DNA of 64,000 bases from Serpentinicella sp031432315 (lineage in GTDB: Bacteria > Bacillota > Clostridia > Peptostreptococcales > Natronincolaceae): contig NZ_JAVKGO010000011.1 in assembly GCF_031432315.1 (NCBI RefSeq), positions 1-64,000 on the forward strand, written 5' to 3'. The position numbers and the translations under genes were made by a program. The notes beneath the pieces were generated by a model, which did no database searches, had not been told where the DNA came from, and saw nothing but the letters and a program-made list of their open reading frames with translations. How positions within the stretch are numbered: the stretch's first letter is position 1; every line of letters begins with the position of its first letter. This document shows, piece after piece, positions 17,609 through 26,227 of this stretch.

Positions 17609-18445
17609 TTAAATAAAGCTGTTTAATAAAACAATTAAATTTTCTATTGCGGTAATAACATCTTCTTCTGAGTCAAAAGTAGTCTGTATTGCTTCTTGGA
17701 CTACTTCGCGAAGCTCTTGTAGATCCTCATTATTTTGCTCAGGGGTATCCTTTTCTTCATAGTCACTATTATCTTCAACTTTAAGTTCTTTGTCTATACC
17801 TTCTACATCGGATTGTTTTTCATCAACGATTTCATCTTCCGGTAGTTGCTCCTTACTGTCTTGTTCAACTATGTCTTGATCTTCCTTATCTTCCACTGAT
17901 TCATCATCAACGATTTCAGTGTCATCAAGTTCAACGGTACCACCTCTAAGCTCAATTAACCTAGAGATAACATCAAAAGCAGGCGTATGTCTAACGTTAT
18001 GAATTGCTCTTTGCAAACCATTTAAACCGTTGTTTGATTTAGCCTTTTTCGGCTGTCTATCCTGAAAATCTGGTTCGTTAATAGGAGTAGTTTCGTCGTC
18101 ACCTTGAATCACGTCTTTTACTTCGTCTATTTCTTGGACTTCTTCGTTTGCTTCTTGAACTTCTTTATCTAATTCTGATATTATGTCTTCATCTAAAATT
18201 TCATCGTTTTCCTCTAACGCTAGGGTATTAACTTGTGCTGTAGTTTCAACATTGGCTACTTCATCAGGAGTTGTTTGAGTTCTTTGAAGGCCTACTGCTC
18301 TTGCATGACTTGGTGGGCCAGGTTGTTTTGCAGCGTTCCCTCTACCATTACCCCTACCATTATTGGCAAATGCACTAGAAGAAAGGATTAACGTAAAAAT
18401 CAAGGTAAATATAAGTATCTTAGCTGACTGACTTCTGTTGTTCAT
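17609..18445 (-). CDS. secreted acidic low-complexity protein
   Basis: A 278-residue protein. A signal peptide ends ILSSSAFA, with cleavage likely before NNGRGNGRGN. The mature part starts Gly/Asn/Arg-rich and then becomes strongly acidic (many Glu, Asp, Val and Ile repeats). A short basic island around residues 130-150 includes KKAKSNNGLNGLQRAIHNV. No catalytic domain seen. ATG after AGGTG. Probably cell-wall associated or free; function unknown. Confidence 0.75.
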   Translation of the reverse strand: MNNRSQSAKILIFTLIFTLILSSSAFANNGRGNGRGNAAKQPGPPSHARAVGLQRTQTTPDEVANVETTAQVNTLALEENDEILDEDIISELDKEVQEANEEVQEIDEVKDVIQGDDETTPINEPDFQDRQPKKAKSNNGLNGLQRAIHNVRHTPAFDVISRLIELRGGTVELDDTEIVDDESVEDKEDQDIVEQDSKEQLPEDEIVDEKQSDVEGIDKELKVEDNSDYEEKDTPEQNNEDLQELREVVQEAIQTTFDSEEDVITAIENLIVLLNSFI

Positions 18446-18754
18446 TTATAACACCTACCTTTTAATATTTTTGTCTACATTGTATGTAGCATACCTTTAT
18501 AATTATTATACACGAATTAGAATTCAAATTTAATGATAAATGGCATTTTTAAAACTACAGTCCTAGTAAATTAAGGACATATACCTATAAATAAAATACT
18601 ACTAATGAGGAATTTTCATAATACTATTTATACACATAGAAATAAACTGTAATTTCATATTAAAAATGGTAAATTATTTATGTAGAAATCTGTAGAAAAA
18701 TTTTAATGGTTATGATTAAATAAGAGAGTAAAGTCTTATAGGAGCGGTGTTATA
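18446..18754. other. divergent intergenic region, no gene seen
   Basis: An AT-rich gap between the leftward secreted acidic protein and the rightward envelope operon. A weak GTCCT / AGGAC pair occurs near 18560-18580. I saw no convincing promoter pair, riboswitch or open frame. Confidence 0.5.
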
Positions 18755-19321
18755 ATGGTTAAAAGTATTTTTACAAGCACGAAAAAGGCTTATTTAAGCT
18801 TACTTAATATTTTAAAATCAAATAGCACAGTGAAACAAAAAGTCGAAACCTTAATGGTCGTTTTAGCATTGTCAATTATGGCTTTAGCACTTGCAGATAC
18901 TTTTTTAGTGGATAACTTGGCATTCACTAGGTTTGTAGAAGTTTTTGACTTGTTGGTATGTGGTGTGTTTTTAATAGATTTAATATATCGATATAAATAT
19001 TGGGAAAAGTCGAAAAAAGATTTTATAAAAACTTCTTGGATTGAAATGATTGCAGTGATCCCTTTTGATATTGTTTTTAGATTTTTTAGGATAGCAAGAC
19101 TTTTAAGGGTAGCAAAAATAAGTCGCGTTTCTAAATTAAATAGAATACCAAACATTCTTTTAAAGCTAACAAGAAGCTTAGAAGTATCTTTTCTATCTTT
19201 CTTAAAAAGTGGAAGTTATGCACGATTTAAAAGATTTAACAAACTAGTTTTTGGTTTTGGAAAAAATAAGAGCAAAGAACAAGAAGAAAAAAACACTAGC
19301 GATACGGTAAAAAGGAGTTAA
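18755..19321 (+). CDS. stand-alone voltage-sensor-like membrane protein
   Basis: A 188-residue protein with four membrane segments: S1 about 31-52, S2 58-82, S3 93-108, S4 109-130. S4 carries a basic residue at every third position: R109, R112, R115, R118, K121, R124, K127, R130. S2 and S3 carry acidic residues (FLIDLIYRY, IPFDIVF), as in voltage-sensor domains. No pore loop or S5-S6 pair follows; the rest is a basic, amphipathic tail of about 58 residues. ATG after AGGAGCGGTG. It is 9 bases ahead of the M23 peptidase gene, so it sits in an envelope operon. Confidence 0.8.
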   Translation: MVKSIFTSTKKAYLSLLNILKSNSTVKQKVETLMVVLALSIMALALADTFLVDNLAFTRFVEVFDLLVCGVFLIDLIYRYKYWEKSKKDFIKTSWIEMIAVIPFDIVFRFFRIARLLRVAKISRVSKLNRIPNILLKLTRSLEVSFLSFLKSGSYARFKRFNKLVFGFGKNKSKEQEEKNTSDTVKRS

Positions 19322-19330
19322 TGGTTAAAA

Positions 19331-20251
19331 ATGATTAAAAAGTTTAAGCATATTAGAGAAAAAAATAAAAAATTAACTTTTATGATTGTTCCTAACTCAA
19401 CAAAAGAAATAAAACAATTTACAATTTCATATAACTTTATTTTAAGTTTAATAACTGGTGGGGCTATGTTAACTTTAGCCTTAGTAGTACTTAGTGGAGG
19501 TTTTTTCTACTTAAATAACAATTATCAGGAGGCATCACAGCAAATAATTGTTTTACAAGAAGAAAATCAACAACAGAAAGAAACAATTGCCTTTTATAAT
19601 GCAAGAGCAGAGGAAGTAGATGAACGAATTGAAAGACTTTCCCATTTAGAAAATAAAGTGCTTGATATGATTGGAACAGAACAGAAAGAAAAACCTAACA
19701 ATCTTGTTGTTTCAAGATCGAATACAAGGATGCCTTTGTTAGCTCCAACAGTGGATGTAGATTTAGAAAATTTAGAGGATTTGAATGACTTAATAGAGAC
19801 GCAAGAAAAACAAATGAATGTTCTAATTAATGATATTAATGAGCAATTAGATGTTTTGGAAGCCATTCCAAACCGAAAGCCTGCAACGGGCAGGATTTCT
19901 TCACCCTTTGGAGATCGAATACATCCCGTTACAAGAAGGCTAGAGTTTCATAACGGCGTAGATATTGCAAATAGTAGGAATACAAACATTTATGCAGCAG
20001 CTGGCGGTGTAGTTACTTTTTCTGGATACAACGGATCCTATGGACGAATGATTACAATATCCCATGGCAACGGATACACTTCTTTATATGCCCACAATAA
20101 CAAAAATCTAGTAAGTGTTGGGGATAGAGTAAGTAAAGGAGACCTAATTGCTAAGATGGGAAGTACAGGCAGAAGTACTGGGCCCCATGTGCACTTTGAA
20201 ATAAGGTTAAATGGAGAACCTATAGACCCTATGACTGCTATTGAAAACTAA
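19331..20251 (+). CDS. M23 family peptidoglycan endopeptidase
   Basis: A 306-residue envelope protein with one transmembrane anchor (about 34-58), a coiled coil (about 60-180) and a C-terminal LytM domain (about 190-300). Zn ligands are visible in FHNGVDIA (His and Asp) and HVHFEIR (His). It cuts peptide cross-links in peptidoglycan or activates other hydrolases. It lies between the voltage-sensor-like gene and bactofilin. M23-bactofilin pairing is common and links wall cutting to a cytoskeletal scaffold. Confidence 0.93.
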   Translation: MIKKFKHIREKNKKLTFMIVPNSTKEIKQFTISYNFILSLITGGAMLTLALVVLSGGFFYLNNNYQEASQQIIVLQEENQQQKETIAFYNARAEEVDERIERLSHLENKVLDMIGTEQKEKPNNLVVSRSNTRMPLLAPTVDVDLENLEDLNDLIETQEKQMNVLINDINEQLDVLEAIPNRKPATGRISSPFGDRIHPVTRRLEFHNGVDIANSRNTNIYAAAGGVVTFSGYNGSYGRMITISHGNGYTSLYAHNNKNLVSVGDRVSKGDLIAKMGSTGRSTGPHVHFEIRLNGEPIDPMTAIEN

Positions 20252-20296
20252 CAAACTACATATAAAAAGAAACCAATTATAATGAAGGAGGCTATT

Positions 20297-20704
20297 ATGT
20301 TTACAAAAAAAGAAACGAAGGAAGAAGTTAGTTTTGAAAAATTTGATACCCTTATTGGAAAAAATAGTGCTTTCGAAGGAACACTAAAAGCAGAAGGAAC
20401 CCTGCGTATTGATGGAGAAATAAAAGGACATCTTATTGTTAAAGGAGATGTTTTTATAGGAGAAAACTGCAAAATTTTGGGGGACATAACTACAACGAAT
20501 GTAGTTATTGCAGGAGCAGTTGAAGGAAATGTAAAAGCGACAAATTTGCTTCGTGTTACATCAGGGGGTAAACTTTATGGAGACGTTGAAGTGAAATCTT
20601 TTGTGGTAGATGAAGAAGCTGTATTTGAAGGAAACTGTAAAATGAAAACCCAAGAAAACGGAAAAGAAGAAATGAAAAAAACCAAAGCTAAGGAAAATGC
20701 TTAA
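20297..20704 (+). CDS. bactofilin
   Basis: A 135-residue beta-helical cytoskeletal protein. The core has regular short repeats (EGTLRIDGEIKGHL, KGDVFIGENCKILGD), typical of the DUF583 bactofilin fold. The C-terminus is a charged tail. The frame opens at ATG 20282, but that region contains the AAGGAGG site; the ATG at 20297 is the start. It polymerises without nucleotide and probably scaffolds the upstream peptidase. Confidence 0.93.
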   Translation: MFTKKETKEEVSFEKFDTLIGKNSAFEGTLKAEGTLRIDGEIKGHLIVKGDVFIGENCKILGDITTTNVVIAGAVEGNVKATNLLRVTSGGKLYGDVEVKSFVVDEEAVFEGNCKMKTQENGKEEMKKTKAKENA

Positions 20705-20727
20705 ATTGTGACTTAGGAGGTTGTAAA

Positions 20728-21036
20728 TTGAATATATTTATTTTTTTAATTGGTGCAGTACTGTCTCAAGTATGTTTTACTATGTTCTTTAATAGTTTGG
20801 ATCAGTGGAATATTCATGTTTTTAAATCATTACAAAATTTTGTAAAAAAATATAAAACAAAGTGGATGTTTAATTTTTCAGTGTATGTAATCGTTGTTTT
20901 AGCCACATTAATGATTACATCCGTTTTTAGACTGGACGATCTAGGTTTTGGTATTACATTAGGATTTTTTATGAGTGTTAAACATGCAGCATATCAAACA
21001 GAAAACAAAGACGATAAAAATAAAAAGAAAAAATAA
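20728..21036 (+). CDS. small membrane protein of the bactofilin operon
   Basis: A 102-residue protein with hydrophobic segments at about 2-18, 49-66 and 72-85 and a Lys/Asp-rich C-terminal tail. TTG start behind AGGAGG with 7-base spacing. It is 23 bases after bactofilin and is followed by a terminator, so it closes the operon. Family not recognised. Confidence 0.8.
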   Translation: MNIFIFLIGAVLSQVCFTMFFNSLDQWNIHVFKSLQNFVKKYKTKWMFNFSVYVIVVLATLMITSVFRLDDLGFGITLGFFMSVKHAAYQTENKDDKNKKKK

Positions 21037-21040
21037 TTTT

Positions 21041-21071
21041 AACCACAGCTTAACGAACTGTGGTTTTTTTT
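21041..21071 (+). terminator. intrinsic terminator of bactofilin operon
   Basis: Stem AACCACAG / CTGTGGTT with a 9-base loop and a T8 run. Confidence 0.88.
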
Positions 21072-21111
21072 ATTTTTGATCGGGTTTGCGTGTCAACCCA
21101 ATTTTTTTAAC

Positions 21112-21740
21112 TGTCATCCTAAGCTTGTGAAGGATCTGGTTTTGACTTTGTAATTACTCTTTTGTTTCTCTATCCCCTGTCTCATATCTAACTTTCCAAC
21201 TGATTCTTTTGTCATCCTGAGCTTTGCGAAGGATCTCGCTTTTGACTTAATTATATTCTAAACCCGAGATTCTTCACTAGGGTTCAGAATGACAACCCGA
21301 GATTCTTCATTGTCGTTCATAAGCAGATGACCGAAGAGAAGTTTCGTGTCAGTCGTTTACGCAGAGTGCAAGCAGATGACCGAAGAGAAGTTTCGTGACA
21401 GTCGGTTACGCAGAGGGGAATGATAAAACTTTTTTTATCTGTCATCCTGAGTCTACGAAGGATCTGGTTTTGACTTTGTAATTACTCTTTTGTTTCTCTA
21501 TCCCCTGTCTCATATCTAACTTTCCAACTGATTCTTTTGTCATCCTGAGCTTTGCGAAGGATCTCGCTTTTGACTTAATTATATTCTAAACCCGAGATTC
21601 TTCACTAGGGTTCAGAATGACAACCCGAGATTCTTCATTGTCGTTCAGAATGACAACCGAATTTCTTCACTAGCGTTCAGAATGACAGAATTTTTTTGAT
21701 TGTTATCCTGAGTTTACGAAGGATCTCGGTGTTGACTTTT
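21112..21740. repeat. interspersed repeat cluster with perfect 191-bp direct repeat
   Basis: This gene-free stretch is made of repeat units. By eye, 21129-21319 and 21457-21647 are identical, offset 328 bases, with no gaps. Between them, 21321-21366 and 21370-21415 are tandem copies of a 46-base unit (start AAGCAGATGACCGAAGAGAA). Segments like GTCATCCTGAGCTTTGCGAA and AACCCGAGATTCTTCACTAG recur. The units are inverted relative to those at 2744-2930 and 6865-7101. No transposase or terminal repeats of an insertion sequence were found. Confidence 0.85.
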
Positions 21741-21770
21741 CTGAATCATCGTGTACTTTTATTTCAAAAA

Positions 21771-22619
21771 TTATAAATGAGATGCTTTATACCTATAATT
21801 CATATACGCACCGAAAAGAATGAGGACAATCCCTAGCACGCTATAGATGTTTAACATTTCTCCTAGTAGGAATATACCGATTAAAGTTGAGAAGATAGTA
21901 TTTCCATAGGAGTATATTGAAAGATCTCCTGCTTCTGCATAGCGATAAGCGTGGGTCATAAAAAACTGTGCTAGAGTTGCAAATACACCTACTAGTAAAA
22001 GTGCAACAACTTGAAATATACTTGGTCTAACAAATTCACCAAAAACTAAAAATGGAAAAGATACCAAGCTTGTAATGCCGGTGAAATAAAAAACAATTGT
22101 TTGAGGGGAGTCTGTTAAACGCAGGTGTCTAATTATTGTATAGGCACCTGCTGCGAAAATTGCTGATGAAAGGGCAGATAGTGCTGGTAAAACAGTATAG
22201 TTTAAACCTGGTCTAACAATGAATAAAACACCAGTTAGAGCAATTGTTATAGCTAAGACCTGAAACTTTTTTATTTGCTCATTTAAAAATAAAAAAGAAA
22301 ATATAATTACAAAAAAAGGGTTCATTTGGTTAAGGACTACGGCGTTACCTAAAGGTAATCGGTCTATGGCAAAGAAGTATAGAAAAATCCCAGTCAACCC
22401 AAGCAAAGAACGCCATATTAAAAGGTTAGTATTATTCCCTTTAAAAGATGCCTTTGATCTAAAAATAATAAAGGCTGAAACAATAAAGCCTACTATATTT
22501 CTGAAAAAAACTTTTTGCATTGTTGGTAAATCTCCAGAAAGTCGTACAAAGGTTGCCATAATAGCAAAAAATAGTGAAGCGATAATCATAAAAATAATTC
22601 CTTTTGTTCTGTTTGTCAA
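21771..22619 (-). CDS. EamA/DMT family transporter
   Basis: A 282-residue protein with ten predicted helices in two EamA repeats. The conserved repeat ends PLGNAVVLNQMNPFFVIIFS and AEAGDLSIYSYGNTIFSTLI are visible. Drug/metabolite superfamily exporters move amino acids or other metabolites; substrate unknown. TTG start behind GGAGGG with 7-base spacing. Single gene. Confidence 0.88.
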   Translation of the reverse strand: MTNRTKGIIFMIIASLFFAIMATFVRLSGDLPTMQKVFFRNIVGFIVSAFIIFRSKASFKGNNTNLLIWRSLLGLTGIFLYFFAIDRLPLGNAVVLNQMNPFFVIIFSFLFLNEQIKKFQVLAITIALTGVLFIVRPGLNYTVLPALSALSSAIFAAGAYTIIRHLRLTDSPQTIVFYFTGITSLVSFPFLVFGEFVRPSIFQVVALLLVGVFATLAQFFMTHAYRYAEAGDLSIYSYGNTIFSTLIGIFLLGEMLNIYSVLGIVLILFGAYMNYRYKASHL

Positions 22620-22776
22620 AATTAAACCCTCCAGTTTTTAATTAAAGTGTCGTTATATTATTATGGATAGAAACCTTGGTAAAAAAGTCTTACCTACATA
22701 GTATAACAGATTAAAATTAAATTAATTTAAACTGAATTTTATAGAAATATTATAATTAGTTAATAATAATTACTCC

Positions 22777-22805
22777 TTGACCTTTTCGACAAAATAAGCT
22801 AAAAT
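22777..22805 (+). promoter_or_regulatory. vegetative-type promoter of the xpt transcript
   Basis: TTGACC and TAAAAT with 17-base spacing, about 28 bases before the purine aptamer. The spacer contains TTTTCGACAAAA, a perfect Spo0A-type box on the minus strand. Confidence 0.6.
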
Positions 22806-22832
22806 AAACTAATAATTTTAAAAGAATATTGA

Positions 22833-22902
22833 TTCTCGTATAATTTTGGAGATATGGTCCATAAGTTTCTACTAGACTGCCGCAAATAGTCTAACTACGG
22901 GT
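22833..22902 (+). ncRNA. purine riboswitch aptamer (guanine/xanthine type)
   Basis: The conserved core is recognisable: CTCGTATAATTTTGGAGATA, then TGGTCCATAAGTTTCTACTA, and CTAACTACGGG closing P1. P3 is formed by AGACT / AGTCT. The J3/1 residue corresponding to position 74 is C (AACTACG), the guanine-binding form. P1 pairs CTCGTA with TACGGG. Genes downstream (xpt, purine permease) fit. A terminator lies about 95 bases further on. Confidence 0.9.
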
Positions 22903-22994
22903 GCTTGCTTATATTTAATTGGCTAGAAAATATAAATCAAAGGAATTTGATCTATACTTTTTATACTATTCGATTACCCAATTAAGCGGTTACC

Positions 22995-23026
22995 AACCCT
23001 GTAGAAGAAATCTACAGGGTTTTTTA
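22995..23026 (+). terminator. riboswitch expression-platform terminator candidate
   Basis: An 11-base stem AACCCTGTAGA / TCTACAGGGTT with loop AGAAA and a T6 run, between the purine aptamer and xpt. It is the probable off-switch, although farther from the aptamer than usual. Confidence 0.8.
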
Positions 23027-23153
23027 ATTTATCGTCTTTTTTATATACTAGGAAAGTTCTATTTTTCTACTATATAGGTGCTAGCCGCAGTTTTATAAGT
23101 TACCTCAAAAGCAATGTTAGTTATTATTTAGAACATAGAAGGAGGACTATTAT

Positions 23154-23726
23154 ATGGAGTTACTAAAGAAAAAAATAATTGAAGAAGGCAGAGTATTAAA
23201 TGGTGAAATCTTAAAGGTTGACAGTTTTTTAAATCATCAACTAGATATAGATCTTTTAAACGAAGTAGGAAAAGAATTTTTAAGAAGGTTTGAAAAGGAA
23301 AAAATAACAAAGATATTAACAGCGGAGGTTTCTGGTATTGCAATAGCTACAATAGCAGCTCAGTATTTTAAAGTACCAGTTGTTTTTGCAAAGAAAACGG
23401 AGTCAAAAAACCTAGATAAAGAGACTTATGAAGGTAGTGTATATTCTTATACAAAAGACAAGCATTACAAAATAAGAGTATCGAAAAAATATTTAAGTAA
23501 AGAAGATCAAGTATTAATTATCGATGATTTTTTAGCAAATGGACAGGCTATTTTAGGTCTACAAGAAATAATTAAAGCATCAGGGTCAAATTTAGTTGGT
23601 GCAGGTATCGTCATAGAAAAAGGATTTCAACCTGGAGGCGGTATGCTTAGAAAAAATGGGCTTAGAATTGAGTCACTAGCAATTATAGCATCTATGGATG
23701 CAGGTCAGTTATCTTTTTCAGAATAA
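23154..23726 (+). CDS. xpt: xanthine phosphoribosyltransferase
   Basis: A 190-residue type I phosphoribosyltransferase that salvages xanthine to XMP with PRPP. The PRPP motif VLIIDDFLANGQA is at about residues 121-133. The N-terminal MELLKKKIIEEGRVLNGEIL matches Xpt proteins, and length is typical (about 190-194). ATG after GAAGGAGG. Controlled by the upstream purine riboswitch and co-transcribed with the permease 36 bases downstream. Confidence 0.95.
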   Translation: MELLKKKIIEEGRVLNGEILKVDSFLNHQLDIDLLNEVGKEFLRRFEKEKITKILTAEVSGIAIATIAAQYFKVPVVFAKKTESKNLDKETYEGSVYSYTKDKHYKIRVSKKYLSKEDQVLIIDDFLANGQAILGLQEIIKASGSNLVGAGIVIEKGFQPGGGMLRKNGLRIESLAIIASMDAGQLSFSE

Positions 23727-23762
23727 AAAATATACATTTAAATTTCACGAAGGAGGATTATT

Positions 23763-25265
23763 ATGACAAAAGCACATTATCCATGGTTTAAAAGAGAAGA
23801 TGTTGATGGTTTTTTTGCGCTTTTCCAAAACAATCTAGCTAACTTTGTACTTATTGCAGTTACAATGATTGGTATGGGATTTCCAGCAAGTATTGTGTAT
23901 GGTAGAGTAATCCCAGGGGCAGCGATTTCGGTATTATTTGGTAACTTTTATTATGCCCATATGGCTAAAAAACTTGCAATAAAAGAAAATAGAACGGATG
24001 TTACCGCCTTATCCTATGGGATCAGTACACCGGTAATGTTTATCTATTTATTTGGGGTTTTAAGCCCAGCACTAAGTTTGACTGGTGATCCTGAAATGGC
24101 TTGGAAAATTGCTATGGCAGCCTGTTTACTAGGTGGTGTTATAGAAGCCCTTGGAAGTGTTATAGGAAAGTGGATTCATACACACTTACCAAGAGCATCA
24201 ATGCTTGGAGCATTAGCAGGGGTAGCCTTTGCCTTTATTGGTGGAGAGTTATTCTTTAGAACCTATGAAATGCCCGTAGTAGGAATGCTAGTACTTGCAA
24301 TTATATTAATTGGACTTGTAGCGAAAAAGGCGATGCCTTTTAAAATTCCAGCTTCTTTGTTTGCTATTGTAATTGGAACTGTTTTAGCGTATGTAACGAG
24401 ACAAGCGGATGTAAATCAAATTACAGAAGGCTTTTCATCAGCAGGACTGTATTTGCCACTACCAACTCTAGGCTTTATAGAAGGATTTTCATATTTAATT
24501 GGACCAATGGCAAGTTTATTTGCGGTATTATTACCAATTTCTATATATAATTTTATTGAAACATTAAACAATGTTGAAGCTATGTCAGCAGCAGGAGACA
24601 CTTATAATGTACAAGAAGCACAAATTGTTGATGGTGTTGGAACAGTAATTGGGTCATTATTTGGTGGGGTATTCCCAACAACTGTATACATTGCTTCTAT
24701 AGGATCAAAGTGGATGAATGCAGGAAGAGGATATTCTGTTTTAAATGGTGTTGTTTTCTTATTAACTTCAACTTTTGGCGTAATAGCAGCAATGTCACAA
24801 ATTATTCCTATAGCTGTAATTGCACCCATATTAGTATTTGTAGGTATATCCATGGTTTCGCAAACCTTTGGATCAGTAGAGAAAAAACATTTCCCAGCTG
24901 TTGTTCTGGCAATGTTCCCTTACTTTGCGAATTACATTATGACTAGGTTTAATAATGCAGCGGGTGAAGTTGTTGCTAATCTTTCCTCAGGAATTGTACC
25001 TTTAGGACAGGGTGCAATGTTTACCGGATTAATTTGGGGCGCTATTTTAGTATTTATCATTGATAATGAATTTGAAAAAGCAGCTTACGCTTCTTTAGCA
25101 GGGGCAGTGTTATCCGCTGTAGGCTTTATGCATGCACCGGAGCTAACCTTTTTATTCGATTATCAATATGTACTAGGCTATGTCATTATGGCAGTGTTAT
25201 TCGTAGGCTTTAAATTTTATGCAAAAGCAGATGAAGGGACTCAGGCAATAGAAGAAGTAAAGTAA
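23763..25265 (+). CDS. NCS2-like purine (xanthine/uracil) permease
   Basis: A 500-residue protein with 12-14 membrane helices. NCS2-type features include the helix pair around TALSYGISTPV and the later ETLNNVEAMSAAGDTYNV loop. It is longer than and divergent from classical PbuX/UraA. Its place after the guanine-type riboswitch and xpt argues for purine base uptake. ATG after AAGGAGG. Confidence 0.85.
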   Translation: MTKAHYPWFKREDVDGFFALFQNNLANFVLIAVTMIGMGFPASIVYGRVIPGAAISVLFGNFYYAHMAKKLAIKENRTDVTALSYGISTPVMFIYLFGVLSPALSLTGDPEMAWKIAMAACLLGGVIEALGSVIGKWIHTHLPRASMLGALAGVAFAFIGGELFFRTYEMPVVGMLVLAIILIGLVAKKAMPFKIPASLFAIVIGTVLAYVTRQADVNQITEGFSSAGLYLPLPTLGFIEGFSYLIGPMASLFAVLLPISIYNFIETLNNVEAMSAAGDTYNVQEAQIVDGVGTVIGSLFGGVFPTTVYIASIGSKWMNAGRGYSVLNGVVFLLTSTFGVIAAMSQIIPIAVIAPILVFVGISMVSQTFGSVEKKHFPAVVLAMFPYFANYIMTRFNNAAGEVVANLSSGIVPLGQGAMFTGLIWGAILVFIIDNEFEKAAYASLAGAVLSAVGFMHAPELTFLFDYQYVLGYVIMAVLFVGFKFYAKADEGTQAIEEVK

Positions 25266-25284
25266 AAATACTTTTGTGTTATAA

Positions 25285-25333
25285 AAAAACCTCTAAATTG
25301 TTTAACTTGTGTTAAATGATTTAGAGGTTTTTA
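25285..25333 (+). terminator. intrinsic terminator after purine permease
   Basis: A 14-base stem AAAAACCTCTAAAT / ATTTAGAGGTTTTT with a 20-base loop that can pair further (TTTAAC / GTTAAA). Confidence 0.85.
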
Positions 25334-25496
25334 TTATATAGAAAGTTATATACATTTAAAAATATAGCATAGGAATAGATGGTTACGAGTAGAATATAAA
25401 CCTAATAAAGTACAAGTGGAATTTAGATTTTGTATATTCATGCCTTCAGTGATTTAATAAGTGTCATCATAGTTTTATTTCTCTGTGTGAGAAGTG

Positions 25497-25880
25497 TTAT
25501 TTTATATGAGGGAGAATAGTACTAATTAGTTTTCTGAAAAGCAATAACTCATTAGGAGAACACTTCATGAGTAAATCGTAAATTTCTTGAAAATATTTAT
25601 CAGTATTAGTTTTATAATTCTCATCAGATTCTTTAAACAAATCATTCTGATATTTTTCTGTTCCAAAAACAAGAAAGTCTAATGAAACGTGAAAACAATT
25701 TGTAATTTTAACAAGAACAGGAAGGCTCATTTGCCTTTCACCTCGTTCCAGCTGACCAACATAGTAATCGGACAGTCCTAAAATTTCAGCTAATTCTTCT
25801 CTAGAAAGGCGTAGTTGTTCTCTTTCTTTTCTTATTCTTTGACCTATTTTTTTATTATCTATTTCAAATTTTTCTATCAC
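25497..25880 (-). CDS. XRE-family transcriptional regulator
   Basis: A 127-residue regulator with an N-terminal helix-turn-helix (about residues 11-68: IGQRIRKEREQLRLSREELA, GLSDYYVGQLERGER) and a C-terminal helical part of about 55 residues for dimerisation or signals. The fold resembles SinR/Xre. GTG start; GGGAG lies about 10 bases upstream. It is divergent from the Spo0E-like gene, about 150 bases away. Targets unknown. Confidence 0.85.
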   Translation of the reverse strand: MIEKFEIDNKKIGQRIRKEREQLRLSREELAEILGLSDYYVGQLERGERQMSLPVLVKITNCFHVSLDFLVFGTEKYQNDLFKESDENYKTNTDKYFQEIYDLLMKCSPNELLLFRKLISTILPHIK

Positions 25881-25970
25881 CCTTGTTCACTCCCTTGATT
25901 TTGAGTATATAGATATACTGTAACGAAAGTAAATATTTTTTGTAATCAGCTAATTGCACATATTATTTAT

Positions 25971-25999
25971 TTGCAATTGGTAAACAGTTGATGTAAAAT
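25971..25999 (+). promoter_or_regulatory. promoter candidate for the Spo0E-like gene
   Basis: TTGCAA and TAAAAT with 17-base spacing, 34 bases before the GTG start of the Spo0E-like gene. Confidence 0.55.
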
Positions 26000-26032
26000 T
26001 ATATTTATTTCCTAATTCTAGGAGGAACAGAC

Positions 26033-26191
26033 GTGAATAATAGAGAAAAAATAAAAGTTACTAGAAATATTTTAGATAATGCAATAAATATGAATATAAG
26101 AGCGGATATTGTACTAAAAATAAGCCAAAAACTAGATAAATACATCGTAGAATACTATAATAAAGATGAAGTTGAAAAAGAAAACGAATAA
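26033..26191 (+). CDS. Spo0E-like sporulation regulatory protein, 52 aa
   Basis: A small gene with GTG start behind TAGGAGG. The product contains LKISQKLDKYIVEYYNK (about residues 28-44), the SQxLDxxI signature of Spo0E-type aspartyl-phosphate phosphatases. These short helical-hairpin proteins remove phosphate from Spo0A~P and delay sporulation. Length (52) fits the family (45-90). It supports an endospore former. The GNAT gene follows after 36 bases. Identification rests on a short motif, but the match is close. Confidence 0.82.
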   Translation: MNNREKIKVTRNILDNAINMNIRADIVLKISQKLDKYIVEYYNKDEVEKENE

Positions 26192-26227
26192 GAGTAATCT
26201 TTATAAAGACTGAAAGGAATTGTCAAA

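Noticed and set aside
21112..21740. Repeat cluster as an insertion sequence.
   Set aside because: No transposase frame, no terminal inverted repeats and no target-site duplication seen.
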